Shown here piece by piece: positions 10,273 through 19,598 of a stretch of DNA of 50,096 nt. The DNA comes from Zoogloeaceae bacterium (GTDB taxonomy: Bacteria; Pseudomonadota; Gammaproteobacteria; Burkholderiales; Rhodocyclaceae): NCBI GenBank assembly GCA_031277315.1, contig JAITMP010000003.1, forward strand, positions 1-50,096. Direction: 5' to 3'. The translations under genes were made by a program, and so were the position numbers. The notes under the pieces were generated by a model, which was given only the letters and a program-made list of their open reading frames with translations, did not search any database and was not told the DNA's origin. Position 1 is the first letter of the stretch; every line of letters starts with the position of its first letter.

Positions 10273-10710
10273 ATGGAACTGAATAATCTGAAACCCGCGG
10301 CGGGCGCCAAGCGCGCCAGACGCCGTGTCGGGCGCGGCATCGGCAGTGGCCTCGGCAAGACCGCCGGTCGTGGTCATAAGGGCCAGACCTCGCGCGCCGG
10401 CGGCTTCCACAAGGTCGGTTTTGAAGGCGGCCAGATGCCGCTTGCCCGCCGTCTGCCGAAGCGCGGATTCACTTCGTTGACGCGCGCCCGCAACGTCGAA
10501 GTGCGCTTGTCCGAGCTGGAAAAACTGCCGGTCGGCGAGATCGACCTGCTGGTGCTCAAACAGGCCGGCGTCGTGCCGAATGATGCGTTGTCCGCGAAAG
10601 TCATCCTGTCCGGCAAGCTGATGAAGAAAGTCGCGCTGAAAGGCGTCGGCGCCACCAAGGGCGCCAAGGCCGCCATCGAGGCCGCCGGCGGCAGCGTCGC
10701 GGCGGAATAA
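10273..10710 (+). CDS. rplO: 50S ribosomal protein L15
   Basis: Late-assembly large-subunit protein. The start is the ATG at 10273 ([20 protein letters not shown], 145 residues), one base after the rpmD stop. The frame opens slightly earlier, but that would add only MRVD and overlap rpmD. The glycine-rich N-terminal arm [19 protein letters not shown] is conserved. Confidence 0.97.
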   Translation: MELNNLKPAAGAKRARRRVGRGIGSGLGKTAGRGHKGQTSRAGGFHKVGFEGGQMPLARRLPKRGFTSLTRARNVEVRLSELEKLPVGEIDLLVLKQAGVVPNDALSAKVILSGKLMKKVALKGVGATKGAKAAIEAAGGSVAAE

Positions 10711-10732
10711 GCGCAGTCAATCAGGAACCATC

Positions 10733-12058
10733 TTGGCCAAAGACATCGCAACCCTCGGCAAGACCGGCAAGTTCGGCGACCTCAAGCGCCGGCTGCTGTT
10801 TCTGCTCGGCGCGCTGATCGTCTATCGCATTGGCGCGCATATTCCCGTGCCGGGCATTGATCCGCTGGAGTTGAGCCGGTTTTTCCAGGATAAGCAGGGC
10901 GGCATTCTCGGCATCTTCAACCTGTTTTCCGGCGGCGCCTTGTCGCGCTTCACCATTTTTGCGCTCGGCATCATGCCTTACATCTCGGCCTCGATCATCA
11001 TGCAGTTGATGACCGTCGCGATTCCGGCGCTGGAGGCGCTGAAGAAGGAAGGCGAGGCCGGACGGCGCAAGATCACCCAATACACTCGCTACGGCACGGT
11101 GGGGCTGGCGCTGGTGCAGGGGCTGGGCATCGCCATCGCGTTTGAATCGCAAGGCGGCCTGGTGCCAGAGCCGGGCATGCTGTTCCGCGTCACCTGCGTG
11201 ACGACGCTGCTCACCGGCACCATGTTCCTGATGTGGCTGGGCGAGCAGATCACCGAACGTGGCCTCGGCAACGGCATTTCCCTCATCATTTTTGCCGGTA
11301 TCGTCGCCGGGCTGCCGAATGCCGTCGGCGGGCTGTCGGAACTGGTGCGCACCGGCTCCATGCACGCCCTGGCCGCACTTTTTATCATCGCCTTGGTGTT
11401 GCTGGTGACAGGCGGCGTTGTTTTCGTCGAGCGGGGCCAGCGCAAGATTCTGGTGAACTACGCCAAGCGCCAGGTCGGCAACAAAGTCTATGGCGGACAG
11501 AGTTCGCACCTGCCGCTCAAGCTGAACATGTCCGGCGTCATTCCGCCGATTTTCGCTTCCTCGATCATCCTGTTCCCCGCCACCGTGGCCGGCTGGTTCG
11601 GCGCCAGCGAGGGCTGGCTCTGGCTGAAGGACATTGCGGCGACGCTGTCGCCCGGCCAGCCGATTTACGTCATGTGCTATGCGGCGGCGATCATCTTTTT
11701 CTGCTTCTTCTATACCGCGCTGGTCTTCAATTCAAAGGAGACGGCGGACAACCTGAAGAAGAGCGGCGCCTTTGTGCCCGGCATCCGTCCCGGCGAACAG
11801 ACGGCGCGCTATGTCGACAAGATACTGATGCGGTTGACGCTGGTCGGCGCGATCTACATCACGCTGGTCTGCCTGCTGCCCGAATTTCTCGTCCTGAAAT
11901 GGAATGTGCCCTTTTACTTCGGCGGCACCAGCCTGCTCATCATCGTCGTCGTGACGATGGACTTCATGACCCAGGTTCAGGCCTATGTTATGTCGCATCA
12001 GTACGAGAGCCTGCTGAAGAAGGCGAATTTCAAGGGCGCCGGCATTCCCGGCAGGTAG
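10733..12058 (+). CDS. secY: Preprotein translocase channel SecY
   Basis: Central pore of the Sec translocase in the inner membrane, partner of SecE, SecG and SecA. The start codon is TTG at 10733 ([21 protein letters not shown]), with CAGGA ten bases upstream. No suitable ATG exists nearby. The 441 residues contain ten hydrophobic spans. The plug/TM2a segment [14 protein letters not shown] (about 59–72) and the cytoplasmic loop [17 protein letters not shown] (about 230) are intact. Position between rplO and infA is standard for betaproteobacteria. Confidence 0.98.
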   Translation: MAKDIATLGKTGKFGDLKRRLLFLLGALIVYRIGAHIPVPGIDPLELSRFFQDKQGGILGIFNLFSGGALSRFTIFALGIMPYISASIIMQLMTVAIPALEALKKEGEAGRRKITQYTRYGTVGLALVQGLGIAIAFESQGGLVPEPGMLFRVTCVTTLLTGTMFLMWLGEQITERGLGNGISLIIFAGIVAGLPNAVGGLSELVRTGSMHALAALFIIALVLLVTGGVVFVERGQRKILVNYAKRQVGNKVYGGQSSHLPLKLNMSGVIPPIFASSIILFPATVAGWFGASEGWLWLKDIAATLSPGQPIYVMCYAAAIIFFCFFYTALVFNSKETADNLKKSGAFVPGIRPGEQTARYVDKILMRLTLVGAIYITLVCLLPEFLVLKWNVPFYFGGTSLLIIVVVTMDFMTQVQAYVMSHQYESLLKKANFKGAGIPGR

Positions 12059-12063
12059 GGCGC

Positions 12064-12282
12064 ATGGCCAAGGAAGATGTCATTGAAATGCAGGGCGAGG
12101 TGCAGGAAAACCTGCCCAACGCGACGTTCAAGGTGAAGCTGGAGAATGGCCACATGATTCACGCCTTCGTTTCGGGCAAGATGCGCATGCATTACATCCG
12201 CATCCTGCCGGGCGACAAGGTGACGGTGCAGATGACGCCCTACGATCTGACCAAGGGCCGCATCACCTTCCGCGCCAAGTAA
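12064..12282 (+). CDS. infA: Translation initiation factor IF-1
   Basis: OB-fold factor that occupies the A site during initiation. The 72 residues begin [20 protein letters not shown] and end with the usual [11 protein letters not shown]. It starts 5 bases after secY. The same frame is open through secY from 11233, which is not coding. Between secY and rpmJ is the common betaproteobacterial place for infA. Confidence 0.97.
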   Translation: MAKEDVIEMQGEVQENLPNATFKVKLENGHMIHAFVSGKMRMHYIRILPGDKVTVQMTPYDLTKGRITFRAK

Positions 12283-12303
12283 AGAGCATTATGGGAGAAA
12301 GAC

Positions 12304-12417
12304 ATGAAAGTTCTCGCATCGGTCAAAAAGTTGTGCCGCAACTGCAAGGTCATCCGCCGCAAGGGCGTGGTCCGCATCATATGCAAGGACCCCCGCCACA
12401 AGCAGCGTCAGGGTTGA
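12304..12417 (+). CDS. rpmJ: 50S ribosomal protein L36, zinc-binding form
   Basis: A 37-residue protein too short for most gene finders. It starts at ATG 12304 with a GGGAGAAAGAC ribosome site and ends at TGA 12417. The zinc ligands Cys11, Cys14, Cys27 and His32 are all present, so this is the zinc (C+) form. The stop codon lies inside the -35 element of the next promoter. Confidence 0.97.
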   Translation: MKVLASVKKLCRNCKVIRRKGVVRIICKDPRHKQRQG

Positions 12418-12442
12418 TCGGGCAGGGCTGCACGGTTATAAT
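12414..12442 (+). promoter_or_regulatory. Sigma70 promoter for the alpha operon
   Basis: TTGATC (12414–12419) and a perfect TATAAT (12437–12442) are 17 bases apart. The -35 box overlaps the rpmJ stop codon. Transcription would start near 12449, giving a leader of about 35 bases before rpsM. This separates the rpsM-rpsK-rpsD-rpoA-rplQ group from the spc operon, although read-through is also likely because no terminator is visible. Confidence 0.8.
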
Positions 12443-12483
12443 CTGCGGTTCCTCTTTTTCGGGGTGACGAAAGGTCTGAGCTT

Positions 12484-12846
12484 ATGGCCCGCATCGCTGG
12501 GGTAAACATTCCCAACCACCAACACGCCGCCATCGCGTTGACCGCGATCTACGGCATCGGCCGCACGCGGGCGCAGAAGATTTGCGACGCCGTCGGTATC
12601 GCGCATACAACCAAGGTCAAGGATTTGACCGACGCGCAGATGGACAAGCTGCGCGAGGAAGTCGGCAGATTCACGATCGAAGGCGATCTGCGCCGCGAAG
12701 TGAGCATGAGCATCAAGCGCCTGATGGATCTCGGCTGCTACCGTGGCGTGCGCCACCGTAAGGGCCTGCCCGTGCGCGGCCAGCGCACCCGCACCAATGC
12801 CCGCACGCGCAAGGGTCCGCGCAAGGCGATTCGCGCGACGAAGTAA
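12484..12846 (+). CDS. rpsM: 30S ribosomal protein S13
   Basis: Small-subunit head protein contacting tRNA and the 50S subunit. It is 120 residues long, beginning [24 protein letters not shown]. The H2TH-like region and the basic tail [18 protein letters not shown] are normal. First gene after the alpha promoter. Confidence 0.98.
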   Translation: MARIAGVNIPNHQHAAIALTAIYGIGRTRAQKICDAVGIAHTTKVKDLTDAQMDKLREEVGRFTIEGDLRREVSMSIKRLMDLGCYRGVRHRKGLPVRGQRTRTNARTRKGPRKAIRATK

Positions 12847-12860
12847 GGAAAACGAGACAG

Positions 12861-13256
12861 ATGGTTACGAAATCCACCGCCGCCAAGGCGCGCAAGAAGG
12901 TCAAGAAGAACGTCGCCGAGGGTATCGCGCACGTTCATGCCTCCTTCAACAACACGATCATTACGATTACCGACCGCCAGGGCAACGCGCTCTCGTGGGC
13001 GACCTCCGGCGGCGCCGGTTTCAAGGGTTCCCGCAAGAGCACGCCGTTTGCCGCCCAGGTCGCCGCCGAGCACGCCGGCAAGGCGGCGCAGGAATGCGGC
13101 GTGAAGAATCTGGAAGTGCGCATCATGGGCCCCGGCCCCGGCCGTGAATCGGCTGTCCGCGCGCTCAACGCCATCGGCATGAAGATATCCAGCATCACCG
13201 ATATCACGCCGATCCCCCATAACGGCTGCCGCCCGCCGAAAAAGCGCCGCGTCTGA
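12861..13256 (+). CDS. rpsK: 30S ribosomal protein S11
   Basis: Platform protein near the E site. The 131 residues contain [19 protein letters not shown] and the C-terminal signature [18 protein letters not shown]. It follows rpsM after 14 bases with an AAGGAAAAC ribosome site. Confidence 0.98.
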   Translation: MVTKSTAAKARKKVKKNVAEGIAHVHASFNNTIITITDRQGNALSWATSGGAGFKGSRKSTPFAAQVAAEHAGKAAQECGVKNLEVRIMGPGPGRESAVRALNAIGMKISSITDITPIPHNGCRPPKKRRV

Positions 13257-13281
13257 GAGCCGCAACGTCAGGAGTCAAACC

Positions 13282-13917
13282 GTGGCCCGCAATCTAGATG
13301 CCAAATGCCGCCAGTGCCGCCGGGAAGGCGAAAAGCTCTTCCTGAAAGGCGAGAAATGCTTTACCGACAAGTGCGCCTTTGAGCGCCGCGCCGATGCCGG
13401 CGCGCCCGGCCAGCATGGACAGAAGTCCGGCCAGCGCCTGTCCGGCTATGGCGTGCAACTGCGCGAGAAACAGAAAATCCGCCGCACCTACGGCGTGCTG
13501 GAGCGCCAGTTCCGCAAGGTGTATGCCGAGGCCAATCGCCGCAAGGGCCAGACCGGCGAGAACCTGCTGCAACTGCTGGAGAGCCGTCTCGACACCGTCG
13601 CCTACCGCATGGGCTTTGGCGCGTCGCGCGCCGAAGCGCGCCAACTGGTGCGCCACAACGGCGTGCTGGTGAACGGCAAGCGCGTGAACATCCCCTCGTA
13701 TGACGTGCGTCCCGGCGATACGGTTGAACTGGCCGAGAGAACGCGCGGCCATCTGCGCGTCAAGGCCGCGCTGGAAGCCGCCGAGTCGCGCGGCTTTCCC
13801 GAGTGGATCGAGGTGGATGCCAAGGCCGGCAAGGGCACGTTCAAGGCTTATCCGGCGCGCACCGATCTGTCCGCCACGATCAACGAAAGTCTGGTCGTCG
13901 AATTGTATTCGCGCTAA
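13282..13917 (+). CDS. rpsD: 30S ribosomal protein S4
   Basis: Primary 16S rRNA-binding protein, and in E. coli the repressor of the alpha operon. The start is GTG at 13282 ([20 protein letters not shown]), preceded by CAGGAG. The 211 residues are slightly longer than E. coli S4. The N-terminus has C9 and C12 followed by C27 and C32, a ligand-like pattern. The S4 RNA-binding fold ([29 protein letters not shown]) is intact. Confidence 0.97.
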   Translation: MARNLDAKCRQCRREGEKLFLKGEKCFTDKCAFERRADAGAPGQHGQKSGQRLSGYGVQLREKQKIRRTYGVLERQFRKVYAEANRRKGQTGENLLQLLESRLDTVAYRMGFGASRAEARQLVRHNGVLVNGKRVNIPSYDVRPGDTVELAERTRGHLRVKAALEAAESRGFPEWIEVDAKAGKGTFKAYPARTDLSATINESLVVELYSR

Positions 13918-13957
13918 CCCGACATCCCGCTGACGCAACGAACCTGAAGGGAACCAG

Positions 13958-14938
13958 ATGCAAGCGACTTCGCTGCTGAAACCGCGCATCATTGATGTGC
14001 AAACCCTCTCCCCGGTGCATGCCCGCGTCGTCATGGAGCCGTTCGAGCGCGGCTATGGCCACACGCTCGGCAACGCCCTGCGCCGCATTCTGCTCTCCTC
14101 GATGCCCGGCTCGGCGCCGACCGAGGTGAACATTGAAGGCGTGCTGCACGAGTATTCCACGCTGGACGGCGTGCGCGAGGATGTGGTCGATCTCATCCTC
14201 AACCTGAAAGGCGTTGTGCTGAAGATGCACAATCGCGGCGAGGCGCTGCTGACCCTGTCCAAGCAGGGCGAAGGCATCGTCACCGCCGGCGATATTCAGG
14301 CCGGCCATGACATCGAGATCATCAACCCGGATCACGTCATCGCCCATATCGCCCCCGGCGGCAAACTGGAGATGCAGATCAAGGTCGAGAGCGGGCGCGG
14401 CTACGTGCCGGCGAACACCCGTCCCGTCGGCGAGGAAACAAAGAGCATCGGCCAGATCATGATCGACGCCTTGTTCAGCCCGGTCCGCCGCGTCGCCTAT
14501 TCGGTCGAATCGGCCCGCGTCGAGCAGCGCACCGACCTCGACAAGCTCATCATGGACATCGAAACCAACGGCGCCGTCGAGCCGGAAGAAGCCATTCGCT
14601 ACGCCGCCCGGGTGCTGGTGGAGCAGCTTTCCGTCTTCGCCGATCTGGAAGGCACGCCGGTCACCATCGAAGCGCCGCGCCCGAGCCAGGTCGATCCGGT
14701 TCTGCTGCGTCCGGTCGACGATCTCGAACTGACCGTGCGTTCCGCCAACTGTCTGAAGGCCGAGAACATCTACTACATCGGCGACCTGATTCAGCGCACC
14801 GAAACGGAATTGCTGAAAACGCCGAATCTGGGCCGCAAGTCGCTCAACGAGATCAAGGAAGTGCTGGCCTCGCGCGGCCTCACTCTGGGCATGCGGCTCG
14901 AAAACTGGCCCCCGCTGGGTCTGGAAAAGCTGTCGTAA
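13958..14938 (+). CDS. rpoA: RNA polymerase alpha subunit
   Basis: Dimerises to nucleate RNA polymerase assembly and contacts activators and UP elements. The 326-residue length is typical of betaproteobacteria. The N-terminal assembly domain carries the [22 protein letters not shown] motif near residue 27. The C-terminal domain begins around residue 245 and contains [18 protein letters not shown] with the DNA-contacting arginine, then the [13 protein letters not shown] helix. Confidence 0.99.
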   Translation: MQATSLLKPRIIDVQTLSPVHARVVMEPFERGYGHTLGNALRRILLSSMPGSAPTEVNIEGVLHEYSTLDGVREDVVDLILNLKGVVLKMHNRGEALLTLSKQGEGIVTAGDIQAGHDIEIINPDHVIAHIAPGGKLEMQIKVESGRGYVPANTRPVGEETKSIGQIMIDALFSPVRRVAYSVESARVEQRTDLDKLIMDIETNGAVEPEEAIRYAARVLVEQLSVFADLEGTPVTIEAPRPSQVDPVLLRPVDDLELTVRSANCLKAENIYYIGDLIQRTETELLKTPNLGRKSLNEIKEVLASRGLTLGMRLENWPPLGLEKLS

Positions 14939-14971
14939 GCCGGCAGCGATAGAACAACGAGAGGTATCACA

Positions 14972-15358
14972 ATGCGTCACCGTCACGGCCTTCGCAAACT
15001 CAACCGCACCAGCAGCCATCGGCTGGCCATGCTTCGCAACATGACCAACTCCCTGCTGCTGCATGAAACGATCAAGACCACCCTGCCCAAGGCGAAGGAA
15101 CTGCGCCGCGTCGTCGAGCCGATGATCACGCTCGGCAAAAAGCCATCGCTCGCCAACCGCCGCCTGGCCTTCAACCGCCTGCGCGACCGTGACATGGTCA
15201 CCAAGCTGTTCGATGAACTGGGCCCGCGTTTTGCCAACCGCAACGGCGGCTATCTGCGCATTCTCAAATCCGGCTTTCGCCAAGGCGACAATGCCCCGAT
15301 GGCGCTGGTCGAACTGGTGGATCGCCCGGCTTCCGAGACGCCGGCAGCGGCTGAATAA
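14972..15358 (+). CDS. rplQ: 50S ribosomal protein L17
   Basis: Large-subunit protein near the tunnel exit. The 128 residues begin [17 protein letters not shown], with [22 protein letters not shown] conserved in the first half. The C-terminal ETPAAAE is a small low-complexity addition. Last gene of the operon; a strong terminator lies 22 bases beyond. Confidence 0.98.
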   Translation: MRHRHGLRKLNRTSSHRLAMLRNMTNSLLLHETIKTTLPKAKELRRVVEPMITLGKKPSLANRRLAFNRLRDRDMVTKLFDELGPRFANRNGGYLRILKSGFRQGDNAPMALVELVDRPASETPAAAE

Positions 15359-15380
15359 GCCTGCCTTTCCCGCACAAAAC

Positions 15381-15411
15381 AAAGCCCGCTTCGGCGGGCT
15401 TTGTCGTTTTT
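15381..15411 (+). terminator. Rho-independent terminator after rplQ, probably bidirectional
   Basis: A 9-bp perfect stem (AAAGCCCGC with GCGGGCTTT) closes a TTCG tetraloop and is followed on the plus strand by GTCGTTTTT. Read on the minus strand the stem is followed by TGTTTTGTG, so it can also end the convergent sulfite reductase transcript. Confidence 0.9.
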
Positions 15412-15429
15412 GGACACGGCGGAGCGGCG

Positions 15430-17622
15430 TTATGCCGCTGCCGGAGTGGGTTGCGCCACCCTGCCGGCGCTGACCGGCGCGGCGGGGAGCGGGGGCAGGG
15501 CGCCGCGCAGATCGAGTTGCGGATCGCGTGACTGGCACAGGGCGGCGGCATCAACGATCCAGCGGTCGATGTGGGCGAAGACCTGCTTCGCCTCGGCTTC
15601 TTCCGTGCCTTCGGCGTTGATCGCCGCCAGCGTTTCATCCAGCGCGGCGAGCCGTTCGCCGAGAGATACGGCGGTTGTCAGCCCTTTCACCACGGCGGCG
15701 GTATCGTAAAGCGCTGGCTGGTATTCACAGAAGCTGGCGGCCGTCAGCCCCCGCAATGCGGTGGCGGCATCGGTGAGCGTGCGGATTTTGCCGCCGCCGA
15801 GAAAGTTGGCGAGTTCTTCGGCGACGAGTTTCAGTTGCGCTTCGGCGCAGGCCGTGGCGTCTTCCAGTTTGCGCTGGAAGACGAAGGCTTCGCGGTAGCC
15901 GCGTTCGTGCGCGGCGTCGAAGAAAGCGCGGCCGACGGCAACATCGGTGGCTGAAGCGCATTCGCCGCCGCCGAGCGGGACAACGCGGAAATCCGCCGCT
16001 TCGCCGTGGTCGCGCGCCAGCTTCGCCAGTTCGAAGCGCGAGACTTGGGTCAGATCGGCCAGTAGCGACTGGAAGCGCCCGGCGCCCTGACGTTGCGCCC
16101 AGCCGAAGAAGCGTTCGCCCTCAACGCGCTCGGCGTCATACGTTTTCTGCACGCGCTCGATGGCTTGCGCGATGCGCGCCGAGGGAATCGACGGCCCCTT
16201 GAGAGCGATCGCGCCGCAGGCGCTGGTGCCGTCGCCGCCGAAATACATCTGATAGTGCGGGATCAGCTTGCCGTGCAGGCGCTTGCCTTCGCCGTAGATG
16301 CCGATGTCGCCGGACTCGGGCTGGGCGCAGCCGTTGTGGCAGCCGGAGACGCGGATGCGCAGATCGTGCCTGCCGCCGGAGAGTTTCGGCGCGGCGTGCA
16401 TCGAGGTGGTGATGCCGAGGCGGCAGGTCGACGCGCCGGGGCAGGCAACGACGTTGTCGCCCGCCTGCGGCGTTTTCAAGCCGAGCCGCGCCAGCCGTTC
16501 GACAAGAGCGGAAAGTCGCGCCGTCGGCACGTGCAGCACGATCAGATTCTGGTCCTGCGTCGTGCGCACTTCGTCGAGGCCGAATTCGCCGAGGAGCGCC
16601 GCCAGACCGGCAAGCTGATCCGCCGTCAGTTGGCCGAGCGGCGCTGCCACCGGCACCGCGTGCAGGCCGGGCTGCCGCTGGGCGAAGAAGAGGCGCGGCG
16701 CGCCTGTGCCGGGGATGGAACCGGACGCCGGCCCCGTTCGGCCCGCCTGCCATTCGCCACGCGGCGCCGGCTTGCCGGCGAGCGCGGCGCGAGTGCGCGC
16801 TAACTCCTCCTCGAAGCGCGCCACGAAACCTTCCTCGCCGAAGCGGTCGACCAGAAATTTCACACGCGATTTGGCGCGCTTGGTTCGGTCAGAATATTTG
16901 TTGTGCAGAGTGATGACGGCCTCCATCGCCGGCAGCAGATCGGCTTCCTCGATGAACTCGGCGACCGTGATCGCCTCGTGCGGCTTGTGGCCGAGGCCGC
17001 CGCCGGCCAGCACGGTGAAGCCGGTTTTCCCCCCGCGCCGCGTGGCGACGAGGCCGAGATCGTGAATCAAGCCCTGTGCGCAATCCGCCTCGCAGCCGGA
17101 GAAACTCACCTTCAGCTTGCGCGGCATCTGCTGGTTGAGCGGGTTGCGCAGAAAATGCACCACGGCGCCGTCGAGATGCCGCGTCACGTCGGTGTGTTCG
17201 CGCGGGCAGACGCCGGCCAGCGGGCAGGCCGTCATGTTGCGCAGCGTATTGCCGCACGCCTCGCGTGTCGTCACGCCGTCTTCCGCCAGCCGGCGCAGCA
17301 CGGCGCCGGTTTCCGCCAGCGGCACGTGATGAAGCTGGATGTCCTGCCGCGTCGTGATGTGCGCCACCTGCTGCGGCACGTGTTTTTCCACCACCTCCGC
17401 GATGACGGCCAGCCGCGCCGGATCGAGGCGTCCGCCCGGCAGCTTGACGCGCACCATGTTCACTCCCTCCTGACGCTGGCCGTACACGCCCTGCTGCAAA
17501 CGCAGGGCGGTGAAGCGTTCGGCGTCCAGTTCCAGATCCAGATAACGGGCGAGCGCCTCCTCGTAATGGGTGACCTCGTCCGCGTCGGCAAGAGATTTCA
17601 GTCGGGATTTCAGTTGGGACAT
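15430..17622 (-). CDS. Nitrite/sulfite reductase-type sirohaem Fe-S protein
   Basis: Predicted cytoplasmic sirohaem–[4Fe-4S] enzyme for six-electron reduction of sulfite or nitrite. The start is ATG 17622, with AAAGGA before it; a GTG five codons upstream lies inside that ribosome site. The 730 residues contain two NiR/SiR ferredoxin-like and haemoprotein repeats. Both halves carry a complete cysteine set: C133/C139 with C177/C181, and C394/C400 with C428/C432. Residues from about 540 onward form a helical extension of the kind found in several bacterial COG0155 proteins. No cysJ, cysH or nitrate-assimilation gene is adjacent, so assimilatory sulfite reductase is more likely than proven. Confidence 0.85.
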   Translation of the reverse strand: MSQLKSRLKSLADADEVTHYEEALARYLDLELDAERFTALRLQQGVYGQRQEGVNMVRVKLPGGRLDPARLAVIAEVVEKHVPQQVAHITTRQDIQLHHVPLAETGAVLRRLAEDGVTTREACGNTLRNMTACPLAGVCPREHTDVTRHLDGAVVHFLRNPLNQQMPRKLKVSFSGCEADCAQGLIHDLGLVATRRGGKTGFTVLAGGGLGHKPHEAITVAEFIEEADLLPAMEAVITLHNKYSDRTKRAKSRVKFLVDRFGEEGFVARFEEELARTRAALAGKPAPRGEWQAGRTGPASGSIPGTGAPRLFFAQRQPGLHAVPVAAPLGQLTADQLAGLAALLGEFGLDEVRTTQDQNLIVLHVPTARLSALVERLARLGLKTPQAGDNVVACPGASTCRLGITTSMHAAPKLSGGRHDLRIRVSGCHNGCAQPESGDIGIYGEGKRLHGKLIPHYQMYFGGDGTSACGAIALKGPSIPSARIAQAIERVQKTYDAERVEGERFFGWAQRQGAGRFQSLLADLTQVSRFELAKLARDHGEAADFRVVPLGGGECASATDVAVGRAFFDAAHERGYREAFVFQRKLEDATACAEAQLKLVAEELANFLGGGKIRTLTDAATALRGLTAASFCEYQPALYDTAAVVKGLTTAVSLGERLAALDETLAAINAEGTEEAEAKQVFAHIDRWIVDAAALCQSRDPQLDLRGALPPLPAAPVSAGRVAQPTPAAA

Positions 17623-17725
17623 CGCTTTTCCTTTCACACGCGGGCCATCAGGCCGTCCTTGAAGGAAAAGGATCGTAATCGAGATGCGCGGAGTAGAAAA
17701 ATACTTTGGAGTTAATTCCTAATAA

Positions 17726-17756
17726 CCGGCAGCTATAAGCAGCCGTCTGCTGCCGG
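17726..17756 (-). other. Inverted repeat between the YjdF-like gene and the sirohaem enzyme gene
   Basis: CCGGCAGC and GCTGCCGG form an 8-bp stem across 15 bases, just past the YjdF-like stop. There is no T-run after the stem on the minus strand (TTATTAGG follows), so it could be a weak terminator or an operator. A short imperfect palindrome (GGAGTTAATTCC, 17708–17719) lies next to it, within the likely promoter region of the reductase gene. Confidence 0.35.
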
Positions 17757-17762
17757 CTTGCG

Positions 17763-18392
17763 CTATCGGGGCAGCCGCCCGATCTGCCTGTCCTGCATCC
17801 GGCTGAACAGCGCCAGCGACAGCATCCCGCCGAACACGGCGAAGGCCATGTCTGATTGCGTATCCCAAGGGTCGCCCTGGGTGCCGAGAAATTCGTCCGC
17901 GCCCTGGCCGAGGATGAGCGCGGCGGCCCACTCGATGAGTTCATAGCTGGCGCTGATCGCCAGCACCACGCAGAGCGTGAGAAAGGCGAGCATCCCCGGC
18001 CCGCGCACATGGCCGCCGCGCAGCAGGATCTCACGGGCAATCAGCGCCGGCACAAAACCCTGCATGAAGTGGCCGAGCTTGTCGTAGGGATTGCGGGTCA
18101 AATCCAGCCAGTCCCGCACCCAGAAACCCGCCGGCACCTCGGCATAGGTGTACTGCCCGCCGATCATGAGCACGATGGCATGAAAGAAAATCAGCGTGTA
18201 AAGCAGCGTGGTCAGCGGATAGCGCCGCTGTGTCGCGGCCAGCAGCGGCAGCGCGATCAGCACCGGAAACACCTCCAGCAACCAGGTCAGACGGTCGCTG
18301 GTGTGTGCGCCCGTCCACAGCAAACCGCCGATCAGCGCCAGCGCGGCGGCGATCAGCCAGGGGCGGCGGGGGTCTGAAGTATTTGAAAGCAC
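17763..18392 (-). CDS. YjdF/DUF2238-family inner-membrane protein
   Basis: Integral membrane protein of unknown function, 209 residues with about six hydrophobic spans. It shows the family landmarks DKLGHFMQGFVPALIARE (around residue 104), ASYELIEWAAALILG (around 147) and GDPWDTQSDMAFAVFGG (around 172). It lies upstream of the sirohaem enzyme on the same strand, but a 140-base gap with a dyad separates the two, so co-transcription is uncertain. Nothing here indicates a substrate. Confidence 0.8.
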   Translation of the reverse strand: MLSNTSDPRRPWLIAAALALIGGLLWTGAHTSDRLTWLLEVFPVLIALPLLAATQRRYPLTTLLYTLIFFHAIVLMIGGQYTYAEVPAGFWVRDWLDLTRNPYDKLGHFMQGFVPALIAREILLRGGHVRGPGMLAFLTLCVVLAISASYELIEWAAALILGQGADEFLGTQGDPWDTQSDMAFAVFGGMLSLALFSRMQDRQIGRLPR

Positions 18393-18412
18393 GACGTAGT
18401 GTAAAAGGTTTC

Positions 18413-18435
18413 CGCAGGGAATGTGATTTCCTGCG
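18413..18435. promoter_or_regulatory. 23-base dyad, candidate operator
   Basis: Arms CGCAGGGAAT and ATTTCCTGCG match at 9 of 10 positions around a GTG centre. It sits 21 bases upstream of the YjdF-like start and 114 bases upstream of the RhuM start, in the shared divergent region. The symmetry suits a dimeric repressor. The protein that would bind it is unknown. Confidence 0.4.
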
Positions 18436-18548
18436 TACGCTTTGACGAAGCATTGTTATTGGCTTGGCGCGGACGCCTGCAATTGCCGATTTTTGTTAAT
18501 CTGCGCGGCATTACCCAGAGGAAAATCAGTCATGCTGGAGAGGGAAAA

Positions 18549-19556
18549 ATGAGCGAAAAACCAGGTGGTGAAGTTATTTTGTACCAACGCGATGATTCGC
18601 CCGCGATTGATGTGCGGCTGACGGGAGATACTGTTTGGCTTTCCCTGAATCAGCTTGCCGACCTGTTGGGGCGTGACAAATCCACTATTTCCCGCCACAT
18701 TGCCAACGTCTTTTCCGAAGGCGAACTGGAGCGCAAGGCAGTTGTTGCAGAATTTGCAACAACTGCCGCCGATGGCAAAACCTATCAGGTTGAGCATTTC
18801 AATCTGGATGTCATCATCTCTGTCGGCTATCGGGTGAAGTCCCGGCAAGGCACCCAATTCCGCATCTGGGCCACTCAGCGGCTGAACGAATATCTGGTCA
18901 AGGGCTTCACGATGGATGATGCCCGCTTGAAAAACCTGGGCGGCGGCACTTACTGGAAAGAACTGCTTGCCCGCATCCGCGATATCCGTTCAAGCGAGAA
19001 AGTGCTGTACCGGCAAGTGCTGGATTTGTACGCCACCAGCGTGGATTACGAGCCGAAAAGCGAAGAAAGCGCCATCTTCTTCAAAACCGTGCAGAACAAG
19101 TTGCACTATGCCGCGCACGGGCACACCGCCGCCGAAATTATCATGGCGCGCGCCGACGCGGGCAAGCCGTTCATGGGTTTGCTGTCGTTTGCTGGCAAAC
19201 TGCCTGCGAAGACTGATATTGCAGTAGCAAAGAATTATCTGAATGCCAGTGAATTACGACGGTTGAATGCACTGGTATCGGCCTATTTCGACGCCGCCGA
19301 GTTTCGCGCCGAGAACCATGAGCCGACTTACATGAAAGATTGGCTGGTTCATCTTGACCGGCTGATCGTGGCGATGGAAGCCAAAACATTGGATGGCGCG
19401 GGAAACGTCAGCCACCAAGAGGCCATCGGCAAAGCCGAGGAAGAATATGCCAAGTACCGTTCACGACAGGACGCGCTGCCTTCGGAGGTTGAAGCGGCCT
19501 ATCTGGAAACGGTGAAGAAAGTTCAACGCAAGATTGAAGGAAAGAAAAAGCGGTGA
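18549..19556 (+). CDS. rhuM: RhuM-family protein
   Basis: 335-residue member of the 'virulence protein RhuM' family, whose biochemical role is not established. The start is ATG 18549 with GGAGAGGG upstream; the frame is open to 18423, but that part is not family-like. The N-terminal half has a helix-turn-helix-like stretch (LSLNQLADLLGRDKSTISRH, about residues 35–54). This is followed by the RhuM landmarks YQVEHFNLDVIISVGYRVKS and FRIWATQRLNEYLVKGF. The C-terminal half is helical (FFKTVQNKLHYAAHGHTAAEII). Base composition is visibly less GC-rich than its neighbours, which suggests transfer. It stands alone here, although relatives are often found in mobile or restriction islands. Confidence 0.8.
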   Translation: MSEKPGGEVILYQRDDSPAIDVRLTGDTVWLSLNQLADLLGRDKSTISRHIANVFSEGELERKAVVAEFATTAADGKTYQVEHFNLDVIISVGYRVKSRQGTQFRIWATQRLNEYLVKGFTMDDARLKNLGGGTYWKELLARIRDIRSSEKVLYRQVLDLYATSVDYEPKSEESAIFFKTVQNKLHYAAHGHTAAEIIMARADAGKPFMGLLSFAGKLPAKTDIAVAKNYLNASELRRLNALVSAYFDAAEFRAENHEPTYMKDWLVHLDRLIVAMEAKTLDGAGNVSHQEAIGKAEEEYAKYRSRQDALPSEVEAAYLETVKKVQRKIEGKKKR

Positions 19557-19598
19557 GCCGGAATGCGGAAACACCTTGTTTGTCCGGTTGCGCTCTCG

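Noticed and set aside
13880-15538. 552-codon open frame on the minus strand
   Set aside because: Antisense to rpoA and rplQ and across the terminator; not a gene.
19557-19598. Terminator between the convergent RhuM and rpiA genes
   Set aside because: A short AAACA/TGTTT hairpin is present, but the stem is weak and there is no T-run.
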